Assembly (NCBI RefSeq): GCF_027497255.1
Contig: NZ_CP114903.1
Coordinates: 3,100,001-3,164,000, forward strand
Source of the DNA: Micromonospora sp. WMMD882
Lineage (GTDB): Bacteria > Actinomycetota > Actinomycetes > Mycobacteriales > Micromonosporaceae
DNA: 64,000 bases
Direction of reading: 5' to 3'
The notes under the pieces: model-generated
Told to the model about the DNA's origin: nothing
The model's input: the letters and a program-made list of their open reading frames with translations, nothing else
Databases searched by the model: none
Made by a program: the position numbers and the translations under genes
Part shown: positions 8,136 to 16,802 of the stretch, one piece after another
Layout of the letters: every line of letters begins with the position of its first letter
Numbering within the stretch: the first letter of the stretch is position 1

Positions 8136-9320
8136 TCACCGCGCGCCGGGGCGGGAGCCGTCGGTCGGCTCGTCCGGCCGGTCGGGCCGCTCACCGGACG
8201 CCCGGCCGACCAGCCGGGGTGGCCAGGTCAGTGGGCCCGACCGCGTCGCCTCCGCCGCCCCGCCCTGCTCCGCGAAGAACCCGCCCTGCTCCGCCGAGAA
8301 CCCGCTCTGCTCCGTCGCGGCGGCGGGCGGCCTGCCGGTCGCGGTCACCTCGCCTCCGCTGGTCACCCCGCTCCCGCTGGCCAGGTCGGCCAGGCTGGAC
8401 GGGCGCCCGGCCGCCCCCGTCCCCACGCCACCGACGCGACCGACCTCCTCCGCCGCGACACCGACGCGACCGACCTCCTCCGCCGTGACGTCGGGGCGGC
8501 CGGTCGGGGTGGCGGCGACCGCCACCAGCGGGCGGACGGGCAGCGCCGGCACGTCGTCGCCGGCTGGGCGGGACGCCGCGCCGAGGGCGCTGAGCGAGGT
8601 CACGCCGAGCCGCTGGGCGAGCACCGGGACCTGGTCGGGCTCGACCACGAAGACCACCTCACGGGGGCGCGGCGGGCGGAGCGGAAGCAGCAGCAGGGCC
8701 AGCGCGACGAACAGCATCCCGGCCGGCGGCAGCGCCCAACGGGCCGGGCCGAGCCAGCCGGCCCGCAGGTCGACCCGGACGTCCAGGGCCAGGTCGCCCC
8801 GGCCGTCGGGGCGCATGAGCACCAGACTCGTCGGCCGGTCGCCGAACTCGGCCGGGTCCCACTCCAGCCAGCCGACGCCCTCGCGGACCCAGAACGCCCC
8901 ACCGACGGGGTCGGGCGCTGTCGCCACGGGCGCGTCCCCGCCGGCCCGGCTCAGCCGGACCGGCAGCGGGCCACGGGTCACCGCCACCCGGTCGACGGTG
9001 ACGTGCGGCGTGTCGGCCAGCCAGTCCCGTACCTGGTCGGTGGGGGCGAGCCCGAGGAAGACCGGACCGTCGGCGGTCCGCGCGGTCAGCCGGAGCCGGT
9101 CCACCCCGGCCGGGACGAACGGGGCGTCCCGACGCAGCAGGGCGGCCAGGTCGGTGACGACCACCGCGTGCCCGGTCGTGGCGACCGGCTCGAACCGGGC
9201 GCGGAAGCCGTGGTCGGGGTCGGCGTACCGGGTCGCCGCCCAGAGCGCGCCTGCGGCGACGAGCGCCACGATCGCGATGACCAGCAACAGTGTTCCGGCG
9301 AGCGCCCGTGCGAAACGCAT
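8136..9320 (-). CDS. Hypothetical two-TM membrane protein
   Basis: A 394-residue protein I do not recognise. It has an N-terminal membrane segment (residues 8-30, LAGTLLLVIAIVALVAAGAL), an exported domain of about 200 residues rich in Asp and Val, a second membrane segment (ALPPAGMLFVALALLLLPL), then a long disordered cytosolic tail. The tail contains short internal repeats (two EEVGRVG units; EQSGF/EQGGF units). It lies 236 bases downstream of ycnI on the same strand and may belong to the copper/redox cluster. The start is ATG 9320, giving the basic N-terminus expected before a membrane anchor. Confidence 0.6.
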   Translation of the reverse strand: MRFARALAGTLLLVIAIVALVAAGALWAATRYADPDHGFRARFEPVATTGHAVVVTDLAALLRRDAPFVPAGVDRLRLTARTADGPVFLGLAPTDQVRDWLADTPHVTVDRVAVTRGPLPVRLSRAGGDAPVATAPDPVGGAFWVREGVGWLEWDPAEFGDRPTSLVLMRPDGRGDLALDVRVDLRAGWLGPARWALPPAGMLFVALALLLLPLRPPRPREVVFVVEPDQVPVLAQRLGVTSLSALGAASRPAGDDVPALPVRPLVAVAATPTGRPDVTAEEVGRVGVAAEEVGRVGGVGTGAAGRPSSLADLASGSGVTSGGEVTATGRPPAAATEQSGFSAEQGGFFAEQGGAAEATRSGPLTWPPRLVGRASGERPDRPDEPTDGSRPGAR

Positions 9321-9461
9321 CCGTGTCGTCCTCCTCGTGCCGAGTACCTGGACGACCTTACCCAGACAAGCGGCACATTCCCCGGATATCCGGGCCAAGT
9401 GGACAATCACCCCGCCGGGAACGGCGTCGGCCCGTCGGAAAACCGACGGGCCGACGCGCCG

Positions 9462-9526
9462 ACCGCCACCCCAGGAAGATCCACCACCCCAGAAAGATCG
9501 CCACCCCAGAAGGGTCGCCACCCACG
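9462..9526. repeat. Short tandem repeat, about 17-18 bp period
   Basis: Three to four imperfect copies of a CCACCCCAGAAAGATCG-type unit in the gap between ycnI and the 8136 gene. No coding role is apparent. Confidence 0.6.
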
Positions 9527-9556
9527 GAAGCGGCAGCTCACGAAGGAGACGAGAGC

Positions 9557-10285
9557 TCAGGACGACCTGGTCGGCTCCCGACGGGTACGCGCGAACGCCG
9601 CGCCGCCCAGCCCCAGGCCGGCGAGCCCGGCGACCAGCCCGGCCACCCCGAGGCCGACGGAGAGCCCGCCGCCGTCGGACCCGGAGTCGGCTTCGGAGTC
9701 GGCGGCGGCCTCCGGCTCGGCCGACGGCTCCGCGCCCGACGCGGTCAGGGTCAGCACCGGAGCGGGGCTGTCCGGCTCCTCGCCGCCGGGGGTCGGCTCC
9801 TCGATCCACCGCTGCACGTTGCCGTCCGAGTAGGTCTGGAGGGTCTTGAAGACCATCGTGTCCACCTGCGGCAGCGGCCCCATCGACACCGGGAACTCCT
9901 GGAACTCGCCCGGTTTGACCCCGCCGCCCGCCGCCGCCGTCCAGGTCAGCTTGGACACCACCTCGGTGAGCTGGCTGCCGTGCACCTCCACCGGCGGGTC
10001 GACCGTTCGCTTCTCCACCGCTACCGTCCACCCGGACACCGGCATCGTGGACACCGAGCCGACCGGCGCGTTCTCCGGGAGCACCACCTCCACCTTGGTG
10101 GTGGCGGCGGTGTCGCTCTCGTTCGGCACGCGGAACGCGAACCGACCGTAGCCGCCCTGGGTGGCCTCCTTCGGGTTCACCGTGACGTGCGCCGAGGCCG
10201 ACGCGGCGAAGCCGAGAACGGCGACGGCGACAGCGCCGAGGGTGAGGCTGGCGGCGACGCTTGCGGAACGCCGATGACGGATCAT
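9557..10285 (-). CDS. ycnI: YcnI-type (DUF1775) copper-binding membrane protein
   Basis: A 242-residue exported protein. The signal peptide ends ASASA and the mature chain would begin HVTVNPKEA, placing a histidine at position 1; in B. subtilis YcnI this His helps bind Cu(II) together with Trp and a monohistidine brace. The DUF1775 core includes RFAFRVPNESDTA and a conserved Trp in VSGWTV. An acidic Glu/Asp/Ala/Ser linker (about residues 180-205) leads to a C-terminal membrane anchor and TRREP tail. The start follows an AAAGG site. It is 16 bases downstream of the copC-copD fusion, so the two form an operon. Confidence 0.9.
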   Translation of the reverse strand: MIRHRRSASVAASLTLGAVAVAVLGFAASASAHVTVNPKEATQGGYGRFAFRVPNESDTAATTKVEVVLPENAPVGSVSTMPVSGWTVAVEKRTVDPPVEVHGSQLTEVVSKLTWTAAAGGGVKPGEFQEFPVSMGPLPQVDTMVFKTLQTYSDGNVQRWIEEPTPGGEEPDSPAPVLTLTASGAEPSAEPEAAADSEADSGSDGGGLSVGLGVAGLVAGLAGLGLGGAAFARTRREPTRSS

Positions 10286-10301
10286 GGAATCAGGACCTTT
10301 C

Positions 10302-11981
10302 CTAACGTACGGGCACGGTGGCGGTCACCGTGGCCTGGTCGATGTCGGACGTGCGTACGGTGAACCGGAACTGCCAGTCCCCGGCGGCCGGCAGGCTGAT
10401 CTCCCCGGTGGCGTGGTTGTCGGTCAGCGGCAGCAGCGGCACCTCGATCGCCTCGATCCCGGCCGCCGGCAGCGCCGCCGTGACCCGCCACTCGGCCACC
10501 GGCTGCGGCGAGCCGTCCGGCGCGTACGCGTACAGGTGCACCGAGTTGTTGCCCCGTTCGGCCGGGGTCACCTCCACCTGGAGCGAGTAGATCGGGCTGG
10601 TCAACGTGGTGCTGAACGAGGTGACCGCCGAGCCGCCGGAGTCGGCGGCGGTGGTCCGCGCCGGTGGGGTCTGCACCAGCGTCGCAGAGACCCCGAGCAC
10701 CACCGCCGCGACCGCCAGCTCCAGCCACAGCGCCCGCCGCAGCGGCCGGGGCCGGGCCGCCGCGCTCCACCTGCGGACGAGCTGACGGGAGACCGCGGCC
10801 ACCCCGATCACCAGCACGAACAGCACGATCTTGACGAGCAGCAGCCGACCGTAGGTGGTGCTCACCAGCTTCTCCGGGGAGCCCACCTCGATCAGGCCGT
10901 TCACCGTGCCGGCCAGCAGCAGGGCGGTCACCGCGAGCGCCGCCCAGCGCGACCAGACCGGCAGGATCGCGCCCAACTCCCGCTCGTCGGCCCGGGGCAG
11001 CAGGAACACCGCGAGCACGACCAGCCCACCCAGCCAGACGGCCATGCCTCCCAGGTGCACCGCATCCACGAAGATGGTCAGCGGCGGGGCCGGCGAGGCC
11101 GCCGCGTGCCCGGCCAACGGCCAGGTGAGCAGCGCCGCCCCGCCGAGGATCGCCAGGATCACCCGGTCGGCCCGGCCGCCCCGGCCGGACAACACCGGCC
11201 GCAGCAGCAGCGCCGAGGCCGCCAACAGCCCCAACCGGACCAGATGGGTCACCCCGAAGTCGCTGCCCAGCACGTCCCGGAAGCCGGCGCCGTCCACGTC
11301 GAACAGGCCGCCGCCGACGGTGTACGGCACCTGCGTCCAGAGGCCGGCCAGGGTGCCCAGCAGCAGCACCCCGAGCCCGGCCCAGGCGACCCGGGCCGGA
11401 CCGCGCCGGTCGAGCCGGCCCGGCCAGAACACCCCGAGCATCAACAGCGGCCCGACCAGCAGGAGCAGACCCGCGTACGTGAGGAATCTGGCGACCTTGA
11501 CCGCGACGCCCACCGCCGGGTCGGCGCGGCTGTCCGTGCCGGTGTCCACCGGCACGGTCGACGGCGCGCCGACCGAGTACGTGAACGCCCCCGAGACGGG
11601 GTGGCTGTCCGCCGACACCACCCGGTAGCTGACCAGGTACGTCCCGCGCGCGCCGGCCGGGTCGACGGCCACCGTGACCAGGCTGCCGGAGAAGTTCGGC
11701 TCCCCCCGGTCGGCCCGCGACCCGTCCGGCGCGATCACCCGGATCCGGTCGGGCACCTTGCGGACCGCCTCGCTGAACGTCAGCACCACCTCGGCCGGCG
11801 GGCTCGGCACCACCGTCTCGGCGGCCGGACTGCTGCTCACCAGCACCGCGTGCGCGCTCGCCGGACTGGCCGGCGCGAGCAGCAGGGCGACCAGGGTGAC
11901 CAGCAGCCCGGCGGCGGCGACCAGCCGGGCCAGGGGTCGGGGGACCGTACGGCGGGGGTTCACGGCAGTCATACCGCTCAT
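10302..11981 (-). CDS. CopC-CopD fusion, copper resistance/import protein
   Basis: A 559-residue fusion. After a signal peptide ending in ASA comes a CopC domain whose mature end starts HAVLVSSSPA and which contains the paired motif SADSHPVSG. Then about eight membrane segments of a CopD domain (His-bearing HAAAS and DAVHLGGMAVWLGGL), and a C-terminal exported beta domain (about residues 440-555). CopC binds periplasmic copper and CopD carries it through the membrane. ATG 11972 is an alternative start three codons in. It is followed by ycnI and preceded by the anti-sigma gene, all on the minus strand. Confidence 0.9.
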   Translation of the reverse strand: MSGMTAVNPRRTVPRPLARLVAAAGLLVTLVALLLAPASPASAHAVLVSSSPAAETVVPSPPAEVVLTFSEAVRKVPDRIRVIAPDGSRADRGEPNFSGSLVTVAVDPAGARGTYLVSYRVVSADSHPVSGAFTYSVGAPSTVPVDTGTDSRADPAVGVAVKVARFLTYAGLLLLVGPLLMLGVFWPGRLDRRGPARVAWAGLGVLLLGTLAGLWTQVPYTVGGGLFDVDGAGFRDVLGSDFGVTHLVRLGLLAASALLLRPVLSGRGGRADRVILAILGGAALLTWPLAGHAAASPAPPLTIFVDAVHLGGMAVWLGGLVVLAVFLLPRADERELGAILPVWSRWAALAVTALLLAGTVNGLIEVGSPEKLVSTTYGRLLLVKIVLFVLVIGVAAVSRQLVRRWSAAARPRPLRRALWLELAVAAVVLGVSATLVQTPPARTTAADSGGSAVTSFSTTLTSPIYSLQVEVTPAERGNNSVHLYAYAPDGSPQPVAEWRVTAALPAAGIEAIEVPLLPLTDNHATGEISLPAAGDWQFRFTVRTSDIDQATVTATVPVR

Positions 11982-12016
11982 GCTCGCCGAAAAGATCCCG
12001 ATCGGACCACCCCGTC

Positions 12017-12661
12017 TCACCCGTGCGCCGCCACGGCAGGTGTCGACAGCGGCCGATCGAGTTGGCGGGTGACCCGGCCCAGCGCCCAGAGCAGACCGGC
12101 CTGGACCACCGCCGCCAGGTGACCGATCTCGTGCACCAGGGCGGTGGTCGAGTTGGCGATGTCGACCGCGCTGGTGCCGGCCAGGCAGACGGCGAGCACG
12201 AACGCGACCGGGACGAACGCCTGGGCCCGCTCCGGCCGGTACGCGGCCAGCGCGAAGCCCACCGCGAGCGCCACGTCGAAGGAGGCCATCTCCCGGCTGA
12301 CGTGCGGATCCACCCCCATGCCGAGGCCGGCGAGAAGGATCGGCAACGCCACCGCGAGCTGGGCCGCGGCGGCCACCGCCACCGCCACCCGCAGCACCTG
12401 CCGGCGGGCCCGGACGGCGGCTGTGGCGGCGGCACGCGCCGCCGCCGCCTCGGCGGCCACCGCCGCCAGCACCCCGGCGGTCAGATCGGGTACGGCCACC
12501 GGCTGCACCCGGACCAGTCGGGTCACCTGCTCGGCCCGGGTCAGCCAGCCCCGGCAGCCGGGGCAGGAATCCGTGTGCGCGTCGAGCGTGGCCGGCGGGG
12601 CGCCCGGGTCCTCGCCGTCGAGCCGCGCCGACAGCGCCGCGCGTACGTCGTCGCATGTCAT
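12017..12661 (-). CDS. Zinc-finger anti-sigma factor, multi-TM
   Basis: A 214-residue protein with the anti-sigma zinc motif His29-x3-Cys33-x2-Cys36 (AHTDSCPGC) at the N-terminus, followed by an Ala-rich linker and about five membrane segments rather than the usual single one. It should bind and hold the sigma factor encoded divergently at 12768. The position of a conserved His in LVHEIGHLAAV within the membrane part suggests it could sense a metal or redox state; that is inference. It is followed on the same strand by copC-copD with a 35-base gap. Confidence 0.8.
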   Translation of the reverse strand: MTCDDVRAALSARLDGEDPGAPPATLDAHTDSCPGCRGWLTRAEQVTRLVRVQPVAVPDLTAGVLAAVAAEAAAARAAATAAVRARRQVLRVAVAVAAAAQLAVALPILLAGLGMGVDPHVSREMASFDVALAVGFALAAYRPERAQAFVPVAFVLAVCLAGTSAVDIANSTTALVHEIGHLAAVVQAGLLWALGRVTRQLDRPLSTPAVAAHG

Positions 12662-12753
12662 GGTCGGATAGTCGGCCGGGGTTCCGGAAAAGTTCCCGAC
12701 GTGGCGCATGCCATGGCCGGCCGAAGGAGCCCGTCCCGCCCCCGCCGTCCGCG

Positions 12754-12759
12754 TAACCT
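12754..12759 (+). promoter_or_regulatory. -10 box of the ECF sigma gene (TAACCT)
   Basis: TAACCT 8 bases before GTG 12768, suggesting a leaderless or nearly leaderless mRNA. Confidence 0.35.
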
Positions 12760-12767
12760 GGGGTGTC

Positions 12768-13472
12768 GTGATCCCCGCACCGCGTGACACCACCGAGGTC
12801 GCCCCCGACGGCGACCCGGTCGACGCCGTCCCGGCCCCCCGGGAGGCCACCGGCGGGTCCCGGGAGGCCGGCGGTTCCGGCGGGGCCGGCGGTTCCGGTG
12901 GGGCACGCGCGGCCGGCGGGGTGGACGCGACCAGGGCCGGCGGGGCGGACGCGGCGACGGCGTGGGCGCTGACCGCGCGCGGCGGAGACCCGGTCGCCCA
13001 GGCGGCCCTCGTCCGGCTCACCCAGGCCGAGGTGTGGCGGTTCGTGGCCGCGCTGACCGGGCCGGGCGACGCGGACGACCTCACCCAGGAGACCTACCTG
13101 CGGGCGTTCCGGGCGCTGCCGTCGTTCGAGGGTCGGGCGAGCGCCCGCACCTGGCTGCTCGGCATCGCCCGGCGGGCCTGCGCCGACCACCTGCGGACCG
13201 TGGTCCGCCGCCGGCGACTCGACGACCGGCTCACCGCCCAGGCGCACACCGACCGGCCGCACCCCGACCCGGCCGGGCACCTCGGCGCGAGCGACCTGCT
13301 GCGCCGCCTGCCCGACGACCGGCGGGAGGCGTTCGTGCTGACCCAGGTCCTCGGCCTGTCGTACGCGGAGGCCGCGGCGGTGGCGGGCGTGCCGGTGGGC
13401 ACGATCCGCTCCCGGGTGGCCCGGGCCCGCGGCGAGCTGGTCGAGGCGGTCGGCGAGGCCCTCACCAGTTGA
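12768..13472 (+). CDS. ECF RNA polymerase sigma factor
   Basis: A 234-residue group 4 sigma factor. A disordered Gly/Ala/Ser extension (about residues 1-65) precedes sigma region 2 (DADDLTQETYLRAFRALPSFEG with ARTWLLGIARRACADHLR) and region 4 (LPDDRREAFVLTQVLGLSYAEAAAV, VGTIRSRVARAR). GTG 12768 was chosen because of the -10 box just upstream and because upstream codons add nothing conserved. Its anti-sigma partner is divergent; downstream are thiol-redox membrane genes with 32 bases between. It probably controls both arms of this exported copper/redox cluster. Confidence 0.9.
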   Translation: MIPAPRDTTEVAPDGDPVDAVPAPREATGGSREAGGSGGAGGSGGARAAGGVDATRAGGADAATAWALTARGGDPVAQAALVRLTQAEVWRFVAALTGPGDADDLTQETYLRAFRALPSFEGRASARTWLLGIARRACADHLRTVVRRRRLDDRLTAQAHTDRPHPDPAGHLGASDLLRRLPDDRREAFVLTQVLGLSYAEAAAVAGVPVGTIRSRVARARGELVEAVGEALTS

Positions 13473-13504
13473 CCGGGGAACTTCCCGCCGGATCGGAGCG
13501 ACAA

Positions 13505-14029
13505 ATGAGCGTGACCGCGACCCGAGACGCCCGACCCGTACGCTGGCCCGTCCTGCGACCGTGGCTGGGTCTCGCCTGCCGGCTCGGACTGGCCCTGGTG
13601 TGGTTCCTCGCCGGCGGCAGCAAGGTCGGTGACCTGGCCGCGTCCGGTCGCGCGGTGCACGCGTACCAGGTCATGCCGTACGACGTGGCGACCGTGGTCG
13701 GCGCGGCGCTGCCCTTCGTGGAGCTGGCGCTCGGCGTGCTGCTGCTGGTCGGGCTGGCCACCCGGCTCGCCGCCGGGGTCTCCGCGGCGCTGCTGCTGGT
13801 CTTCGTGGCGGGCATCGCCTCGGCCTGGGCGCGCGGGCTCGCCATCGACTGCGGGTGCTTCGGCGAGGGCGGCCAGCTCGCCGCCGGCCAGAGCCCCACC
13901 TACGGCCCGGAGATCCTCCGGGACCTGGGCTTCCTGGCGCTCGCCGGGTTCCTGCTGATCTGGCCCCGTACCCCCGCCTCGGTCGACGGCTGGCTGGCCG
14001 GGGCGCCCGTGGAGGACGACGATGAGTAG
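13505..14029 (+). CDS. MauE/DoxX family membrane protein
   Basis: A 174-residue protein with four membrane segments and the MauE pattern: GLALVWFLAGGSKVGDL, FVELALGVLLLVGL and a vicinal cysteine motif DCGCFGEGG (about residues 117-125). MauE-like proteins supply electrons or disulfides to DsbA/thioredoxin-fold partners, acting like a minimal VKOR/DsbB. The gene overlaps the next one by 8 bases, and that gene encodes a thioredoxin-fold protein with CPAC, which fits such a pair. Confidence 0.85.
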   Translation: MSVTATRDARPVRWPVLRPWLGLACRLGLALVWFLAGGSKVGDLAASGRAVHAYQVMPYDVATVVGAALPFVELALGVLLLVGLATRLAAGVSAALLLVFVAGIASAWARGLAIDCGCFGEGGQLAAGQSPTYGPEILRDLGFLALAGFLLIWPRTPASVDGWLAGAPVEDDDE

Positions 14030-14738
14030 TCGCAAGGGACGTAACGAAGCGGCCCGGGTGGTCCGCGAGCAGCTCGCCCGGGAGCAGCGGCGACGCCGGG
14101 CCGTCTGGGTCTCCGCCGCCGCGGTGGCGGTGCTGGTGATCGCCGGTCTGATCGGCTGGAGCGTCTTCGCCGGCCAGCGGTCCGCCGACTACACCGCCCC
14201 GACCGGCGCGAACGACGCCGGCACCGGGATCGTCGCCGGCTCCGGGCCGGTCACCGTCGACGTCTACGAGGATTTCATCTGCCCGGCGTGCAAGCAGTTC
14301 GAGGAGACCACCGGCCCGACCCTGGCCACGCTCGTCGCCGAGGGCAGGGCCCGGGTGATCTACCACCCGGTGGCCTACCTCGACCGGTTCTCCACCACCC
14401 GGTACTCCACCCGCGCGTCGGCGGCCTCCGGCTGCGCCGCCGAGGGCGGCCGGTACCGGGAGTACGCCGCGGCGCTGTTCGCCCGGCAGCCGCCGGAGGG
14501 CGGCCCCGGGCTCGACGACGACACGCTGGTCGAGATCGCCGCCGAGGTCGGCATCGACCGGGACGGGTTCGCCTCCTGCCTGCGGGAGGGTACGTTCACG
14601 CCGTGGACCGAGCACGTCACCGAGGAGGCGAGCCGGGCCGGCGTCACCAGCACCCCGACCGTCCGGGTCGACGGCGAGCCGGTCGCCGACCGCAGCCCGG
14701 CCGGGATCACCGCGGCCGTCGAGGCGGCCGGCCGGTGA
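14022..14738 (+). CDS. Membrane-anchored DsbA-like thiol oxidoreductase
   Basis: A 238-residue protein with a basic N-terminus, one membrane anchor (residues 29-50) and an extracytoplasmic thioredoxin/DsbA_4 fold. The active site is C87-P-A-C90 in YEDFICPACKQFE, and the cis-Pro loop is TSTPTVRV. It should make or reshuffle disulfides in exported proteins. Extra cysteines (GCAAEGG and FASCLREG) form the second pair common in actinobacterial DsbA homologues. It is coupled to the MauE gene before it and overlaps the next gene (GTGA). Confidence 0.9.
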   Translation: MSSRKGRNEAARVVREQLAREQRRRRAVWVSAAAVAVLVIAGLIGWSVFAGQRSADYTAPTGANDAGTGIVAGSGPVTVDVYEDFICPACKQFEETTGPTLATLVAEGRARVIYHPVAYLDRFSTTRYSTRASAASGCAAEGGRYREYAAALFARQPPEGGPGLDDDTLVEIAAEVGIDRDGFASCLREGTFTPWTEHVTEEASRAGVTSTPTVRVDGEPVADRSPAGITAAVEAAGR

Positions 14739-16003
14739 GTCGACGCCGGCCCTTCCGGCACGTGCCGCCGGCGGTCGGGCCGCCGATCGCCACCGCGGCC
14801 CTGGTCCGCGCGGGCGTCGTGGCCCGCGCCGTCGCCGCTGTCCTCGTCACCACCGTCGCCGTGCTGCTGGGCGCCGCCGGGCCGGCCGCCGCGCACGGCG
14901 CGGACGCCCCGAACGGCAGCGACTACCGGGTCGCGGTGACCGCCCTCACGCCCGCCCGGCCGGGAATCGACGTCCGGGTGGTCGAGGCGGGCGCCCGGCT
15001 GGAGCTGCGCAACGACACCGACCGGACGGTCACCGTGCTCGGCTACTCCGGCGAGCCCTACCTCCAGGTACGCCCCGACGGGGTGTACGAGAACACCCGC
15101 TCCCCCGCCACGTACCTGAACCGGACCCTCGCCGGGGAGACCACCGTGCCCGCCGGGGTCGACCCGGCCGCCACGCCGTCCTGGCAGCGGGTCTCCGGTC
15201 AGCCGGTGGCCCGCTGGCACGACCAACGGGCGCTGTGGCGGCAGGCCGCGCCGCCCCCACAGGTCGCCGCCGCCCCCGACCGGGAACACCGGGTACGGGA
15301 CTGGGTGGTGCCGCTGCGCGACGGGGACACCGCCGTGGAGCTGACCGGCGTCCTGGACTGGGTGCCGCCGCCGGACCCGTTCCTGTGGTGGGTGGCGATC
15401 GCCATCGGCGCGCTCGCGCTCGGCGCGCTCGGTCTGCTGCCGGCCGGCCGGCGGGCGGGCCGGCGGGCGCTGGTCGGCCTGGGCGCGCTGCTCGCCGTCG
15501 GCGGGGCCGCCGCCGTGGCGGTCGCGGTGGGCCGGGCCGCCGACACCGGCGCGCAGGGCGTCGGGGAGCTGCTCGGCGCGTTGCTGACCGGGCAGGTGTG
15601 GGCGTTGATCACCGGGCTGGGCGCGGTCGCCGCCGGAGGCTGGGCGGTGACCCGCCGGGCGGCGGCGGACTTCGCGCTGACCCTGGCCGGGGTGTGTCTG
15701 GCCCTGATCGTCGGGGTGACCAACGCCGCCGTCCTCGCCCGGTCGGTGCCCCCGCTGCCCTGGCCCCCCGGCATGTCCCGGGTGGTGGTCACGGTGGTCC
15801 TGCTCACCGGCGCGGGCGCAGCCCTGGCCGGGCTGTTCCGCCTGCACGCCGAGAGCCGGACGGTCGGCGCCCGGACCGCCGCGGTCGACCCCGACCCGTC
15901 CGACGTCGTCCCGCCGCACGCCGGCCCGACGCGCGCCGCCCCGACGAACGCCGGTCCGGCCGGCGCCACCCCGGCCGGGGGCGGTCCGGTCAGCGACGGA
16001 TGA
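14735..16003 (+). CDS. Exported polytopic protein of copper/redox cluster, unknown function
   Basis: A 422-residue protein, no family named with certainty. The signal peptide ends AAA and the mature chain would begin HGADAPNGSDY, like the His-1 of CopC and YcnI. An extracytoplasmic beta-rich domain of about 170 residues (EAGARLELRNDTDRTVTV) contains a conserved-looking YLQVRPDGVYEN and RWHDQRALW. Then come about six membrane segments and an Ala/Pro/Thr-rich tail. Co-transcription with the sigma, MauE and DsbA genes and the N-terminal His suggest a metal-binding membrane protein. Its 3' end overlaps cbiO by 14 bases, converging. Confidence 0.7.
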   Translation: MSRRRPFRHVPPAVGPPIATAALVRAGVVARAVAAVLVTTVAVLLGAAGPAAAHGADAPNGSDYRVAVTALTPARPGIDVRVVEAGARLELRNDTDRTVTVLGYSGEPYLQVRPDGVYENTRSPATYLNRTLAGETTVPAGVDPAATPSWQRVSGQPVARWHDQRALWRQAAPPPQVAAAPDREHRVRDWVVPLRDGDTAVELTGVLDWVPPPDPFLWWVAIAIGALALGALGLLPAGRRAGRRALVGLGALLAVGGAAAVAVAVGRAADTGAQGVGELLGALLTGQVWALITGLGAVAAGGWAVTRRAAADFALTLAGVCLALIVGVTNAAVLARSVPPLPWPPGMSRVVVTVVLLTGAGAALAGLFRLHAESRTVGARTAAVDPDPSDVVPPHAGPTRAAPTNAGPAGATPAGGGPVSDG

Positions 16004-16769
16004 CGAAGCCGTACGGCAGTTCGAGGCGGTGCCGGGCCAGCAGCTCCTCGTCGGCGAGCAGGTCCACCGTCGGCGCCTCGGCGACCACCCGCCCCCCGTC
16101 CAGGATCACCGACCGGTCGCAGAGCTCCAGCGCGTAGGGCAGGTCGTGGGTGACCATCAGCAGGGTCACCGGCAGGGCGCGCAGGATCCCGGCCAGCTCG
16201 CGCCGGGACGCCGGATCCAGGTTCGAGGAGGGCTCGTCCAGCACCAGGATCTCCGGGCGCATCGCCAGCACCGTGGCCACCGCCACCCGGCGGCGCTGCC
16301 CGAAGGAGAGATGGTGCGGGGCCCGGTCGCGGTGGTCGGTCATCCCGACGGCGGCGAGCGCCTCGTCCACCCGGGCGGCCAGCTCCGCGCCACGCAACCC
16401 CAGGTTGGCCGGGCCGAACGCCACGTCCTCCGCGACCGTGGGCAGGAAGAGCTGGTCGTCCGGGTCCTGGAAGACGATGCCCACCCGACGACGGATCTCG
16501 GCCAGCGTCGCCCGGTCCCGGGTGACCGGCAACCCGCCGACCGTCACCGTCCCCCCGGTCGCGGCGAGAATGCCGTTGAGGTGCAGCACCAGCGTGGTCT
16601 TGCCGGCGCCGTTCGGGCCGAGCAGGGCCACCCGGTCCCCGCGCGGCACGGTCAGGTTCACCCCGTCCAGGGCGACATGGCCGTCGGGGTAGGCGTACCG
16701 GACGTCACGCACGTCCAGCGAGGGCGGCTGGGTCGACACGCCCCCGATGATGTCAGGCCGCCGGTTCAC
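15990..16769 (-). CDS. cbiO: Energy-coupling-factor ATPase CbiO/NikO
   Basis: A 259-residue ABC ATPase with Walker A GPNGAGKTT, Q-loop FQDPDDQLF, signature LSFGQRRRVAVA and Walker B ILVLDEPSSNLD. The ending RLELPYGFVIRR is typical of CbiO. It powers uptake of Co2+ or Ni2+ by the CbiMNQ complex encoded just upstream on the same strand. ATG 16769 gives a non-conserved ten-residue lead; GTG 16739, after GGGGGCG, is a good alternative start. Confidence 0.93.
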   Translation of the reverse strand: MNRRPDIIGGVSTQPPSLDVRDVRYAYPDGHVALDGVNLTVPRGDRVALLGPNGAGKTTLVLHLNGILAATGGTVTVGGLPVTRDRATLAEIRRRVGIVFQDPDDQLFLPTVAEDVAFGPANLGLRGAELAARVDEALAAVGMTDHRDRAPHHLSFGQRRRVAVATVLAMRPEILVLDEPSSNLDPASRRELAGILRALPVTLLMVTHDLPYALELCDRSVILDGGRVVAEAPTVDLLADEELLARHRLELPYGFVIRR

Positions 16770-16802
16770 GGCAGAACGACGGCGTCACGTCAGGACGACG
16801 GC

